Shown: positions 44,941-54,245, counted from the first letter of the stretch. The stretch: 64,000 nucleotides of DNA from an uncultured Chitinophagaceae bacterium (GCA_937981995.1 CALJNC010000013.1:1-64000); one strand, 5' to 3'. The notes: generated from the sequence alone by a model not told the origin. Numbers and translations are program-made.

Positions 44941-46195
44941 ATTCAACTTATTGTCCGCGGTCCTTTTTTTATTGAGTACACAATTGTTTGCTCAAGAAAA
45001 TTCTCCTTATTCTAGATACGGTATTGGCTTGTTACAGTCAAGCGAAAATATATCGAATAGAGGTATGGGCGGCACCTCAATTGCCGATAGAAGTAACGTA
45101 CTTATTAATCCATCCAATCCTGCATCTTATTCAGCATTAAAACTTACCTCTTATCAACTTGGGCTAACGGGTTCTTCATTTAATATTCGTAGTACAACCT
45201 CTTCTAATCGCACCGGTGGTTTTGGATTGTCTTATGTAAATTTAGCTTTTCCTATTGCCAAAAGAACAGCAGTAAGTTTTGGTCTATTGCCATACTCAAG
45301 AGTAAAATATAATTTGCGTCAAGAAACAAACTTGCCCGGAATATCTGATGTAGTGTACGACTATTTTGGTGGCGGAAGTATACAGCGTGTTTATGTTGGA
45401 GCTGCGCATGAGTATAAAGGATTATCAATAGGGTTTAATGCAGGATATATTTTTGGAAATTATCAAAATAATGTTTCTGAAGCCTTTACAGATTCTTTAA
45501 ATATTTTAAATTCTGATATTCTCCGTCGTACGATAGTTGGAGGATTAAATTTTGATTTTGGAGCATCTTATCATCTTAAGTTAAAAAAGGAACGATACTT
45601 AAATCTAGCAGCCACCTTGACCAATCAATCTAACTTAAATGCAACATCTGATAGATACTGGTATAGCGCCATAGGAGATATTAACTCAGGTCTTTATTCA
45701 TACAAAGTGGATAGCTTGGTAGATCAAAAAGGAACAATAGTTTTGCCTTCTAAAGTAGGCTTTGGCTTACAGTATGGTAATGGAGACTTTTGGAAAGTGG
45801 GTATTGACTATCGCTCGTCTGATTGGTCTAAGTATTCTTCATTCAACCAGGCAGATTCTTTTGCCAGTGCTTCTTCAATAAGAGTAGGTGGAGAGTTTAC
45901 CCCTGATGTAAATGCAAAGTTTAATGTATGGAAAACTGTAGCATACAGAATAGGTGGTTACTATACTACGGAGCCATTAATGCTAAATGGCACCCAATTA
46001 AATACTACAGGAGTAACCGTAGGATTAGGTTATCCAATTAGAAGAACCTTATTAAGTATTGGTCAGGTAAATGCTTCTTTTGAAGTAGGTAAGCGCGGTA
46101 CATTAGATGCTGGCTTGGTGCAAGAAAACTATTCTCGTTTTTCAATTGGGGTAACCTTAAATGACCGTTGGTTCTTGAAGCGTAGATATGACTAA
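44933..46195 (+). CDS. Outer-membrane protein, FadL/OmpP1-like
   Basis: 420 residues with signal peptide MYKFNLLSAVLFLLSTQLFAQ. The mature start NSPYSRYGIGLLQSSENISNRGMGG and the IADRSNVLINPSNPAS stretch resemble FadL/OmpP1-like barrels of Bacteroidota (NPA-type N-terminus, many amphipathic strands with aromatic ends). Substrate unknown. It overlaps coaX by 8 bp and lptC by 8 bp, so the three are translationally linked; this order seems familiar from other Bacteroidota. Confidence 0.8.
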   Translation: MYKFNLLSAVLFLLSTQLFAQENSPYSRYGIGLLQSSENISNRGMGGTSIADRSNVLINPSNPASYSALKLTSYQLGLTGSSFNIRSTTSSNRTGGFGLSYVNLAFPIAKRTAVSFGLLPYSRVKYNLRQETNLPGISDVVYDYFGGGSIQRVYVGAAHEYKGLSIGFNAGYIFGNYQNNVSEAFTDSLNILNSDILRRTIVGGLNFDFGASYHLKLKKERYLNLAATLTNQSNLNATSDRYWYSAIGDINSGLYSYKVDSLVDQKGTIVLPSKVGFGLQYGNGDFWKVGIDYRSSDWSKYSSFNQADSFASASSIRVGGEFTPDVNAKFNVWKTVAYRIGGYYTTEPLMLNGTQLNTTGVTVGLGYPIRRTLLSIGQVNASFEVGKRGTLDAGLVQENYSRFSIGVTLNDRWFLKRRYD

Positions 46196-46745
46196 ATACT
46201 TTTGCTTCTTGTGCATTCTTATTTCTTTTATAGCTTGTAAGGAAGATGAGTTAGGCATAGAAGAGATTAAAGAGATTTATGAAACCAAGCGGGAGCGTGG
46301 CGAAGACGTAACCATTTTGTACAGTGAAAATGGTTACACAAAAGCAAAATTATTTGCGCATAGTTTTTTTCAGAAAAAAGATATTACACCTCCTTTTGTA
46401 GAAATGAAAGATGGTTTGCGCGTTGACTTTTTTAATGAAGCAGCCGTTATGCAAAATACGCTTACGGCAAAGTATGGTCGTTATTATGAATCCAAGGGCA
46501 ATGTACTAGTAAAAGATAGCGTAGTTGTAAAAAATGTAAAAGGTGAAACCCTAGAAACCGAGGAGTTAATCTGGAATGAAAAACTAGGTAAATTCTATTC
46601 TGATAAGCAGGTGAAAGTTACCACCCCCACCCAAATTATATATGGCGATGGGTTGGAGGCCAATCAAGATTTTTCGCAGTATCAAATTAAAAATGTCAAA
46701 GGCGTAATATCTGTAGATAAAAATCGGGTACCGGCTATGGATTGA
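46188..46745 (+). CDS. lptC: LPS export ABC transporter periplasmic protein LptC
   Basis: LptC bridges the inner-membrane LptBFG complex to LptA. 185 residues; a signal region ending in a lipobox-like FIAC, unlike the transmembrane anchor of E. coli LptC, then the OstA/LptC beta-jellyroll: MKDGLRVDFFNEAAVMQNTL, KYGRYYESKGNVLVKDSVVV, ETEELIWNEKLGKFYSDKQV and IYGDGLEANQDF, the usual signatures. Overlaps the preceding gene by 8 bp and ends a five-gene run. Confidence 0.9.
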   Translation: MTKYFCFLCILISFIACKEDELGIEEIKEIYETKRERGEDVTILYSENGYTKAKLFAHSFFQKKDITPPFVEMKDGLRVDFFNEAAVMQNTLTAKYGRYYESKGNVLVKDSVVVKNVKGETLETEELIWNEKLGKFYSDKQVKVTTPTQIIYGDGLEANQDFSQYQIKNVKGVISVDKNRVPAMD

Positions 46746-46821
46746 TCACTTATTTTGTAAAGAATTACATTCTAATAATAAAATAGGGAGTCTAAAAATG
46801 CATTTGCCGTGCTGTGTGTAA

Positions 46822-46829
46822 TAAATTTG
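46822..46829 (+). promoter_or_regulatory. -7-like box TAAATTTG upstream of mdh
   Basis: TAnnTTTG match 22 nt before the mdh ATG. A TTTG at 46803-46806 lies 15 nt upstream of the box, a little closer than usual. Confidence 0.4.
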
Positions 46830-46851
46830 CGGGCAAACACAATTTATAAAA

Positions 46852-47790
46852 ATGAAAGTAACAGTAGTAGGAGCAGGCGCCGTGGGCACAACATGCGCTG
46901 ATAATATAGCTCGTAAACAAATTTGTGACGAATTAGTACTAGTAGATATCAAAGAAGGATATGCTGAAGGTAAAGCAATGGACTTAAACCAAACGGCGCA
47001 AATCGAAGGATTTGATACTACAATTGTTGGTACAACAGGTGACTATACCAAAACTGCCGGAAGTACAGTTGCGGTAGTAACTTCTGGTATTCCTCGTAAG
47101 CCAGGTATGACTCGTGCTGAGTTGATTGGGATTAATGCAGGAATTGTAAAAGATGTTACTAGCAATATATTAAAGCATTCGCCTGATTGTATTTTTATTA
47201 TTATTTCTAATCCAATGGATACTATGACGTATCTAACCTTGAAGTCAACAGGTTTACCTAAAAATCGTGTAATTGGAATGGGTGGTATATTAGATAGTGC
47301 ACGTTTCCGTTACAGAATTAGTGAGGCAATGAACTGCTCACCTAATGATTTACAAGCAACGGTTATTGGTGGTCATGGTGATAAAACAATGATTCCTTTA
47401 ACTCGTCTTTCTACTTATGGAGGTTTACCTATTGGTAATTTTTTAAGTGAAGAAGAAATGAAAGAAGTAGCTGGTAAAACAATGGTTGGTGGAGCAACCC
47501 TTACTGGTTTATTAGGTACAAGTGCTTGGTATGCTCCTGGGGCAGCTGGCGCAATGCTTACTGAGGCAATTGTACGTGATGAGAAAAAAATCATGCCCTG
47601 TTGTGTAGCACTGGATGGAGAATATGGCGAAAGCGATATTTGTATTGGTGTACCGGTAGTAATTGGTAAAAACGGTTGGGAAAAAATCGTTGATTACAAA
47701 TTAAATGACGAAGAAAAAGGATTGTTTAAAGCGTCTGCAGAAGCGGTACGTACTATGAATGAATCTTTGAAAGAATTAGACGTTCTTTAA
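46852..47790 (+). CDS. mdh: Malate dehydrogenase
   Basis: NAD-dependent oxidation of malate to oxaloacetate in the TCA cycle. 312 residues of the lactate-dehydrogenase-like MDH group: GAGAVGTTCADNIA is the NAD loop, VLVDIKEG the adenosine-binding Asp, GIPRKPGMTR the substrate-binding mobile loop with Arg, SNPMDTMTYL and VIGGHGDKTMIP the catalytic His region. Arg in the RKPGMTR loop argues for malate, not lactate. It has its own -7-like box and a terminator. Confidence 0.96.
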   Translation: MKVTVVGAGAVGTTCADNIARKQICDELVLVDIKEGYAEGKAMDLNQTAQIEGFDTTIVGTTGDYTKTAGSTVAVVTSGIPRKPGMTRAELIGINAGIVKDVTSNILKHSPDCIFIIISNPMDTMTYLTLKSTGLPKNRVIGMGGILDSARFRYRISEAMNCSPNDLQATVIGGHGDKTMIPLTRLSTYGGLPIGNFLSEEEMKEVAGKTMVGGATLTGLLGTSAWYAPGAAGAMLTEAIVRDEKKIMPCCVALDGEYGESDICIGVPVVIGKNGWEKIVDYKLNDEEKGLFKASAEAVRTMNESLKELDVL

Positions 47791-47817
47791 AATACTAAAA
47801 GCTAAGCTTTAAATTAG

Positions 47818-47850
47818 GCGTTACTCTTTATTGAGTAGCGCTTTTTTTTT
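47818..47850 (+). terminator. Rho-independent terminator after mdh
   Basis: Stem GCGTTACTC / GAGTAGCGC (one G-T pair), loop TTTATT, then nine T, 27 nt after the mdh stop. The T-run touches the stop codon of the convergent TolC gene. Confidence 0.88.
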
Positions 47851-49258
47851 ATAACTCTTGCATACGAGCTACTTCCTTATATAATTTGAGAATGGATATT
47901 TGATATTTAATTAAATTTTCTAATCTATTTAATCTTATATCCAGTAGTTTGTTTTCTCGGCTATTAATAAGAAATATGGTGCTACTGCCTAATGTATATT
48001 TAGTATTTTCAGCACGGTATAATCTGTCAATACTATTAAGGTATTGCTCATAAAGTTCTATCTGAGATTTTGCTATATTAATTTCATTGAGTTGATATAG
48101 CACTTGATTCTGAATTCTACGTTGCGTATAATCTCGTTTTAGTTGAGTTTGTAAAAGGTCATTTTTTGCCAAGTTTACTTGCGCTCGTCCTTCGGATAAT
48201 CTTAGAGGTACTTCCATACCTACATTGAATTGATAATTATTATTTCCTGAGCCACTTACAATTGAATTTAAACCACGTTCAATACGATAGCCACCAAGAG
48301 TTACATTAGGTAGTAATTGTTGAAAAGCAAGTTTTTGTTTAATTTGAATTTGCTCTTGTTTTAAATCATTGATAGAAAGTATGGGGTGCTCATTAGAAAG
48401 CTCAGTCCAATAGGAATTTAAGCTGTCCTTACTAGCAAATTGGCCAATGCTTAAAGAGTCAGGAATCATAGCGCCTTGCGCTAGTTGCACATAAGTTGTA
48501 CTATCCCATACATGCTGTGAAAGTTCAATCCCGGTTTCAATCCATTTGATATAGCTTTGATTACTATATAGTTTGAATTGTTGAAGCTGCGATAAAGCCT
48601 CGGTCGTATCAATAGCCGGAGCGTTTCCTAAGCGCCAAGTGTTTTTTACTAATTCGTATCTGCTTAAGTTTAAGTTATAAATATCCTTAAAGGTTTGATA
48701 CTTTAAATATTCATTTAGCCAATCAAAATAGGTGGCATATGCTTCAAAATAAATTTGATTAATAATTAAGTTTCGTTCATGATCGGCTGCTGTTCTTAGT
48801 AGTTTTGATTGCTCCAATACAGCTCTTCTTTTATTCATATAAAGCCCTTGCGTAAGAGAAAATGACCCACCTAAAAAATAGGCGTTTCCTAGGGTTACCT
48901 CATCATTTGTAAACAAGCCATTGTTATTATTATAACCAGCAACCACATCCACACCTAACCAAGTAGGGATATCAATTTTTATATTTCTGTAATCAAAGTA
49001 TTCTTTTCCTTCGAATTGTTTGTTGGTTTTGCCCAATGATAATTTAGGGTCAAATCCACCTCGTGCATTTCTGATTGCCTGTTGTGCATTGTTTACCGAT
49101 ATTTCGGCCTGGCGCAAAACAGGATGGCCTTCTTTTAAAATATTTTTAAACTCATTAAAACTTAAAATACTTTGACCTGCTTTAGCTTGAGCATAGCTTA
49201 AGGTCGAACACAATACTAGCACACATATGATTACAATCCGCTTCGAATTATTTTTCAT
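47849..49258 (-). CDS. TolC-family outer-membrane efflux protein
   Basis: A 469-residue outer-membrane channel: signal peptide ending SYAQA, then two TolC half-repeats with long helices (about 35-230 and 270-465). The second half carries NVTLGGYRIERG and MEVPLRLSEGRAQVNLAKND, the usual strand then helix of the family. It forms the exit duct for the HlyD/ABC pair encoded upstream; it overlaps the HlyD gene by 11 bp and is last in the operon. Confidence 0.88.
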   Translation of the reverse strand: MKNNSKRIVIICVLVLCSTLSYAQAKAGQSILSFNEFKNILKEGHPVLRQAEISVNNAQQAIRNARGGFDPKLSLGKTNKQFEGKEYFDYRNIKIDIPTWLGVDVVAGYNNNNGLFTNDEVTLGNAYFLGGSFSLTQGLYMNKRRAVLEQSKLLRTAADHERNLIINQIYFEAYATYFDWLNEYLKYQTFKDIYNLNLSRYELVKNTWRLGNAPAIDTTEALSQLQQFKLYSNQSYIKWIETGIELSQHVWDSTTYVQLAQGAMIPDSLSIGQFASKDSLNSYWTELSNEHPILSINDLKQEQIQIKQKLAFQQLLPNVTLGGYRIERGLNSIVSGSGNNNYQFNVGMEVPLRLSEGRAQVNLAKNDLLQTQLKRDYTQRRIQNQVLYQLNEINIAKSQIELYEQYLNSIDRLYRAENTKYTLGSSTIFLINSRENKLLDIRLNRLENLIKYQISILKLYKEVARMQEL

Positions 49259-50600
49259 TACTTTTTATTTTTTTTTTGTTGTAATAATTAGGTGGGAATC
49301 CATTTATGTTTCTCCAAAGTTCATACCATATAGTTACGTCATTCAATAGTGCTATTCCTTGAGCGCCGGCTCCTATTCGTAATTGTTTGGGCCACGGTTT
49401 GTGATCGTTCTCATCTTCTACAACTAATACTCTGTAATAGCCATCGCTATTTAGGTTGTTTTCTATAGTCAATACGCGGCCTCTAAAGGTGCCGAATGAA
49501 GCATTGGGCCATCCGCTAAACACAATAGCAGGAAATCCGTCGAATAGAAAAGCCATTTGTTGTCCTTCCTGTATAAGGGGTACATCCATTGGTTTTACAA
49601 AAACTTCTACTGTATACTTAATTTCTTCAGGTACTATGGTTACCAAGTGTTCGCCTTGTTTAATTACCTCTCCTATACCTGATACCCTTGCATCTGTAAT
49701 TTGTCCATTTTGCGGGGCGCGCACAATGTATAATTTACGGCGAGCATCGTAGGTGCCATATAAGTTTTTAAGCTTTGCTATTTCGCTTTCTGTATTTGAT
49801 ATAGAAGAGAGTGATTCAAAACGATCGCTTTGCGTTTTGGCAATTTTCTCGTTATACTCCTGTTGCACTCGTTGCAATTCAATGCGCATTCTGTTCAAGT
49901 CTTGCATGGCGGTCAAGTATTTATTGTTTACCGCTGTTTGCTTGGCTAATGTTTCTTGTAATTTATTTTGTCTTGACTCTAAATCGGTAAGACTTATAAG
50001 CCCTTGCTTATATAATTCTTGGTTTCTGTTATATTGTGTACTTGCTATTTTTGCTTCTGTTTTCGCTGCAGTTAGGTTTGCTTTTTCTGTTTGTACACTT
50101 AATTCTTTCTGTCTTATTTTATTCTTTATTTCTTTTCTCTTTAAAGCAATGGTTCTTTCCAATGCACTTCCTTGATCAATAGATGCCTGTGCTTTGTTTT
50201 TATAATTACTTGCTTTTTGTCTTTTAGCACTTATTTGTTCTGAAGTACGTTGTAGTAAGTTAGGATCTAAATATTCTTCTTTTACCTCTGACAATTCAAG
50301 AATGGTGTCTCCTTTCTTTACAAAATCACCTTCTTTTACATACCAGTTAGATATTCTTCCGGGTAATACACTATTTAGCTCTTGAGGCCTTTGATCTTGG
50401 TATAAGGTTGTAACTTTTCCTTTGCCTCGTATGTTTTGAGTCCATGGTAGAAATAAAAGGATACCTATTAAAATAGCTAAGCCAACAAACCAATACTTAA
50501 CTTTTGTTTTTTTATGTATTAAATAAATTGACTTTAAAACCATGTAATCACTAGGTTTATTTGTCATTATATTCTCTAATTCCTCGTTTAAATATTTCAT
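49248..50600 (-). CDS. HlyD-family membrane fusion protein
   Basis: A 450-residue adaptor linking the ABC protein to TolC. Short cytoplasmic N-terminus, one TM helix (about 38-55), a split lipoyl domain (VLPGRISNWYVKEGDFVKKGD at the front and RAPQNGQITDARVSGIGEVI at the back) around a long coiled coil (about 110-290, Gln/Lys-rich), then beta-barrel segments. This is the type I secretion adaptor layout. It starts 9 nt after the ABC gene stop. Confidence 0.9.
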   Translation of the reverse strand: MKYLNEELENIMTNKPSDYMVLKSIYLIHKKTKVKYWFVGLAILIGILLFLPWTQNIRGKGKVTTLYQDQRPQELNSVLPGRISNWYVKEGDFVKKGDTILELSEVKEEYLDPNLLQRTSEQISAKRQKASNYKNKAQASIDQGSALERTIALKRKEIKNKIRQKELSVQTEKANLTAAKTEAKIASTQYNRNQELYKQGLISLTDLESRQNKLQETLAKQTAVNNKYLTAMQDLNRMRIELQRVQQEYNEKIAKTQSDRFESLSSISNTESEIAKLKNLYGTYDARRKLYIVRAPQNGQITDARVSGIGEVIKQGEHLVTIVPEEIKYTVEVFVKPMDVPLIQEGQQMAFLFDGFPAIVFSGWPNASFGTFRGRVLTIENNLNSDGYYRVLVVEDENDHKPWPKQLRIGAGAQGIALLNDVTIWYELWRNINGFPPNYYNKKKIKSNEK

Positions 50601-50609
50601 ACTATTTAT

Positions 50610-52271
50610 TTAATCTAGGTTTATGTTATGATGGTTTTCTAATAAAAGGATTTTATTAGCTGCACCTAAATTTTCTTTAATCAAGGTTGAAAATATTAGA
50701 ATGCGATTATCTAATTGTGTCTCGAAATAGTTCTTGAGAGAAAGCATATATTTCTCTTGTAATTCATTAAATGGTTCTTCCATTACATAAATTGTTTTAT
50801 CTAAGCAAAGTGTGCGCAATACGAGTACCATCTTTCTTATTTGTGATGGTACATTATACTCAGAAGGTATAATTAGTGTATTGTATCCATCGGTTAATAA
50901 CATAATTTCAGAATGAAAGCCTAATGCCTTTGAGGTTTTAATTACATGTTTTAGGCTTATTTCATCTCGGTTTAATATGATGTTGTGCATGAGCGTTCCT
51001 GGTATTAAGCCACTTTCTTTATATAGCCCAGAGGTGTTTTCTTGTAATAAATTATGCGCAATATTTGGCACAACTAGTTCATCTACAACTAACCTGCCCT
51101 CATAGTTTAAGTAAATGCCTGATAGGATGTTAAGTAATGTTGATTTCCCTGATCCCGAATCTCCATGAATACCCATACGGTCTCCTTTATTTAATGTTAG
51201 ATTAATTTCATTTAAGATGTTTGTTTTTTTATTATTTGTAATTCTAATATTTTCAACTGTGATAGAATTTACTTCTTCGGTAGTAAAGCTGTGATTTAAT
51301 GACTCTTCAACTTCTGGCATTTCCGTAACGTTTAATATCTTTTTAGTTGATGTAAGAAGATCATACACATTATCCAGTCCAAAAATCATTTTTTCAATGG
51401 CAGATAATAAAAGAATGATTACAATTTCAGCCGCAACAAATTGTCCTATATTAATAAGTTGCTCAATTAAAAGATAAGTTCCAACGGATAGCATGGCCGC
51501 CGTAAGAATAACTTTGAAAAGTAAAAGAGCCCAGTATTGAGTTTTTAAAACTCTGAAATGTTCATTTCTTGCTTGTAAATATTTACTCAAAATAAAATGA
51601 CTTTCTTTACTTGCTACATGATTCAGGGTGCCTAGCCTTACATCTTTTACATAGGCGGCTTGTGTTTCAAGCCAATCGGCTAGTTCATATTTATGATCAC
51701 TTTCTTCATAACTACTTTTAAGACCTTTTATGCCCGTAAGCCGTATGAGCAAATACAAGGTTGCTAATAAAAACAAACCAAATATTATAAACAACGGATG
51801 ATAGAACGCGAGTAATAATAAACCTAGCAAAATTTGCATTGTGGAAGAGGGGATATCTATCAATAATTTGGATAAGCTTTTTTGAAAACTTATAATGTCA
51901 AAATATCGATTCATATGCTCCATTAATTTATTGTCTTTGGTTTGTTGCAAATCTAATAGCGACATTTTTTTATTAAAAGAAAGAGAGAAGCGAGCAAATA
52001 TTTTTTGTTTTACCTTCTCGGTTATCTTTAATTGATTTATTTGAAATACACCGTAGAGTAGGGTTGCTAATACTACAACACTGATAAGTAAAATCAATGA
52101 GGTAGATACTTGCGCAGCCATTACAAAGCCTATGATAGCCTGAATACCTAGCGGTAAACCCAATGATATTAGTCCGGCGGCTATTGCATAAAAATAGATG
52201 TTGACAATATCTCTTTTGTCAAGACGCAGCAATTTTAATGTGCTAGTTATGGCACTATACTTTTTTTTCAT
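50610..52271 (-). CDS. ABC exporter with degenerate nucleotide-binding domain
   Basis: A 553-residue fused permease-ATPase. N-terminal about 310 residues hold the type I exporter membrane domain (several helices, starting IYFYAIAAGLISLGLPLGI); there is no peptidase C39 domain. In the ATPase, Walker A is intact (GDSGSGKST, 370-378), but LSGGQ is replaced by VPSQI (474-478), the Walker B Asp is Glu 498 (VMEEP, with Glu 499 kept) and the switch His position is Leu 530. Alignment across signature to Walker B is ungapped, so this is divergence, not frameshift. It heads the operon with HlyD and TolC genes. Substrate unknown. Confidence 0.88.
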   Translation of the reverse strand: MKKKYSAITSTLKLLRLDKRDIVNIYFYAIAAGLISLGLPLGIQAIIGFVMAAQVSTSLILLISVVVLATLLYGVFQINQLKITEKVKQKIFARFSLSFNKKMSLLDLQQTKDNKLMEHMNRYFDIISFQKSLSKLLIDIPSSTMQILLGLLLLAFYHPLFIIFGLFLLATLYLLIRLTGIKGLKSSYEESDHKYELADWLETQAAYVKDVRLGTLNHVASKESHFILSKYLQARNEHFRVLKTQYWALLLFKVILTAAMLSVGTYLLIEQLINIGQFVAAEIVIILLLSAIEKMIFGLDNVYDLLTSTKKILNVTEMPEVEESLNHSFTTEEVNSITVENIRITNNKKTNILNEINLTLNKGDRMGIHGDSGSGKSTLLNILSGIYLNYEGRLVVDELVVPNIAHNLLQENTSGLYKESGLIPGTLMHNIILNRDEISLKHVIKTSKALGFHSEIMLLTDGYNTLIIPSEYNVPSQIRKMVLVLRTLCLDKTIYVMEEPFNELQEKYMLSLKNYFETQLDNRILIFSTLIKENLGAANKILLLENHHNINLD

Positions 52272-52350
52272 TTTAGGTTTTTTCTATTTAGCTTATTAAT
52301 ATGAAATTAGGATTGCACTAATCGCTTTTATGAAATATAAATTTTGAACG

Positions 52351-52358
52351 CAAATGTA
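52351..52358 (-). promoter_or_regulatory. -7-like box TACATTTG upstream of the exporter operon
   Basis: TAnnTTTG match on the minus strand, 79 nt before the ABC gene ATG. Its -33 region would fall inside the neighbouring palindrome at 52361-52403. Confidence 0.4.
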
Positions 52359-52360
52359 GT

Positions 52361-52403
52361 AAATATTTATTAAATAGTAGTAATACTATCATAATAAATA
52401 TTT
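52361..52403. promoter_or_regulatory. 43-bp nested palindrome, putative TetR operator
   Basis: Outer arms AAATATTTATTA (52361-52372) and TAATAAATATTT (52392-52403) are perfect inverted repeats of 12 bp. Inside them ATAGTA (52374-52379) and TACTAT (52384-52389) form a second inverted repeat around GTAA. The site lies in the 193-bp gap between the divergent exporter operon and the tetR-type gene and covers the expected -33 region of the exporter promoter. Binding by the adjacent regulator is inferred. Confidence 0.6.
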
Positions 52404-52450
52404 AAACTTCTTTTTGAAATAATATTGCTTTTTTATTTGAACTATTTACT

Positions 52451-52458
52451 TATATTTG
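52451..52458 (+). promoter_or_regulatory. -7-like box TATATTTG just before the tetR-type gene
   Basis: TAnnTTTG match 6 nt before the ATG at 52465; the transcript would be leaderless or nearly so. A TTTG at 52436-52439 is only 11 nt upstream, too close for a standard -33. Confidence 0.4.
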
Positions 52459-52464
52459 CTACCT

Positions 52465-53151
52465 ATGGGTGTTGACGTTCAATTGGGCCTTAATAAAGGT
52501 TTATTTCACAGGGATCCTCAGGAAACTACGCTAGGGAAAAAAATCATAGAGAGTAGTATTATTCTTATTGAAGATCTTGGTTTTGAAGATTTTACATTTC
52601 GTAAATTGGCAAAAGAAATAGGGAGCACGGAGGCTTCTATTTACAGATATTTTGAAAACAAGCATTTATTACTTGTCTTTCTTATATCATGGTACAATGA
52701 GTGGGTTAATTATTTATTAGAAATAAATAGTAGGAATATTTTTGATTCTATCTCTAAGTTAGAAACTGCAATTGATTCAATAGCTGATGCTTCTTTAGAT
52801 TTATATACGCCATCATACATAAATATGCAGTTATTACATCATATTGTAATTACTGAGAGTACCAAGGCATATCATACCAAAAGAGTGGACAAGGAAAATC
52901 AGGAAGGTTTATTTTTACCTGTTAAAATTTTAGCTGAGAAGTTAGTTGCTCTTTTTGAAGAAATTAATCCTGACTATCCTTACCCAAGATTGTTAGCTAG
53001 CACATTACTTGAGATGGCCAATTCACAGGTGTTTTATGCGCAACATTTAAAAAGATTGACGGATATAGAAGTTGAGAAGGAAGACTACAGTCAATTAAAA
53101 AGGGCTATGAAGCATACTGCTTTTAAATTGTTAGGCATTGAAGAAATGTAA
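52465..53151 (+). CDS. TetR/AcrR-family transcriptional regulator
   Basis: A 228-residue regulator. The N-terminal helix-turn-helix reads ETTLGKKIIESSIILIEDLG, FTFRKLAKEIGSTEASIYRY, with F-x-NK-x-LL following, the standard TetR DNA-binding domain (about residues 15-70). The rest is helical ligand-binding domain. It is divergent from the exporter operon, with a 43-bp palindrome between, so it most likely represses that operon and perhaps itself. Start at 52465 is set by the ATG. Confidence 0.88.
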   Translation: MGVDVQLGLNKGLFHRDPQETTLGKKIIESSIILIEDLGFEDFTFRKLAKEIGSTEASIYRYFENKHLLLVFLISWYNEWVNYLLEINSRNIFDSISKLETAIDSIADASLDLYTPSYINMQLLHHIVITESTKAYHTKRVDKENQEGLFLPVKILAEKLVALFEEINPDYPYPRLLASTLLEMANSQVFYAQHLKRLTDIEVEKEDYSQLKRAMKHTAFKLLGIEEM

Positions 53152-53186
53152 ACAATAGATATAAAAAGTATTATTTTAGCTTCATA

Positions 53187-54218
53187 ATGCGCAAAGTACT
53201 TTTTACTCTTTTAATAATTATTACAACCTTTAATTTACAAGCTCAAGTGGGCGTCAAAAATATGAATCGTATGAATGTTCTTCTGCGCATTCATGGAGGA
53301 GCAAATGCTTCGGCTATATCGTATCAATCTAGTTCAGGGTTTATACAGCAAAAACTTGCTGGCTATACTGATCATTTTAAACTTCAGGAAATTAAAAGGA
53401 TTATTGTGCGACCGGTTGAAGACGGAAGTACAGTGGAGTTAGGTTGCGATTCAACTGATCCATGTATTAATCATATCGACCCTAGTCATAAGGGTACCTA
53501 CTTATCAGGTGTAAGCTACTTTTTTGATTCTAAAAATGCAGCTAATGAGTTTGCAAAACTTGCTGATGAGATTATCAGAAAAGATTTTAAAAAGAAACCT
53601 TATTTGGTATTAACGGTTGATCACTCTGCAACACCGTCACCACCAGTAATGGAGCGACAGGAAGAAGTTGAAGAACGTATTGCCGAAACTACCAAGAAAG
53701 TGAATCAGACTGTAAAGCCAAAGAAGGAAGTGAATCACTTAAGTATGGATGCTTATAATCTTGATGAAAACAGTGCTGAATATGAGGCGACCCTCTCTAA
53801 ATTTGGGAAGCAGTTAATTCAAATACTGCGACTAGCAAAAAGCAAGCAGTTGGGCAAGTTGAAGGATGGTAAAGAAGATGGTGTTTACAACTCACGTATA
53901 AAGTTGTATCAAGCAAAGAGAAACTATCTTAATACCTATAAAGGAGAGGATTGCTTTATTGCAGAGTACGGTACAAAGAAAAATTATGAAGATTTGCAGG
54001 ATACTTATTTAGTATTACGAGATGAGATTGAAGAAGCGTTACCCTTGGATTATGAGCCGGTGGATATGGCCTATGAAGAATTATATGAAGATAGTAAGGA
54101 CGAGGTTTTTCATACTGAGTTTTATAACAAAGAAAAACCAGGAGCGCCATCAATAGTTATTCGAATTGCACCCGATGGTAAAAAGAATACACTATATTTA
54201 CGTATAGGTAAAAAATAG
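53187..54218 (+). CDS. Secreted protein of unknown function
   Basis: 343 residues with signal peptide MRKVLFTLLIIITTFNLQAQ. No domain recognised. Residues 150-180 are Pro/Glu/Lys-rich (ERQEEVEERIAETTKKVNQ) and look like a charged linker; the C-terminal third has aromatic and acidic strands ending LYLRIGKK. It follows the tetR-type gene on the same strand after 35 nt; any link is unclear. Confidence 0.6.
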   Translation: MRKVLFTLLIIITTFNLQAQVGVKNMNRMNVLLRIHGGANASAISYQSSSGFIQQKLAGYTDHFKLQEIKRIIVRPVEDGSTVELGCDSTDPCINHIDPSHKGTYLSGVSYFFDSKNAANEFAKLADEIIRKDFKKKPYLVLTVDHSATPSPPVMERQEEVEERIAETTKKVNQTVKPKKEVNHLSMDAYNLDENSAEYEATLSKFGKQLIQILRLAKSKQLGKLKDGKEDGVYNSRIKLYQAKRNYLNTYKGEDCFIAEYGTKKNYEDLQDTYLVLRDEIEEALPLDYEPVDMAYEELYEDSKDEVFHTEFYNKEKPGAPSIVIRIAPDGKKNTLYLRIGKK

Positions 54219-54245
54219 GTTTTACATAATTTTCTTAACCTCCCA

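Noticed and set aside
52272-52350. Leader of the exporter operon considered as a riboswitch or attenuator
   Set aside because: No GC-bearing stem or terminator-like hairpin could be found by eye.
47849-53151. Bacteriocin exporter with C39 peptidase
   Set aside because: The ABC protein starts directly with the membrane domain; no peptidase Cys/His motif and no double-glycine leader peptide gene was found nearby.
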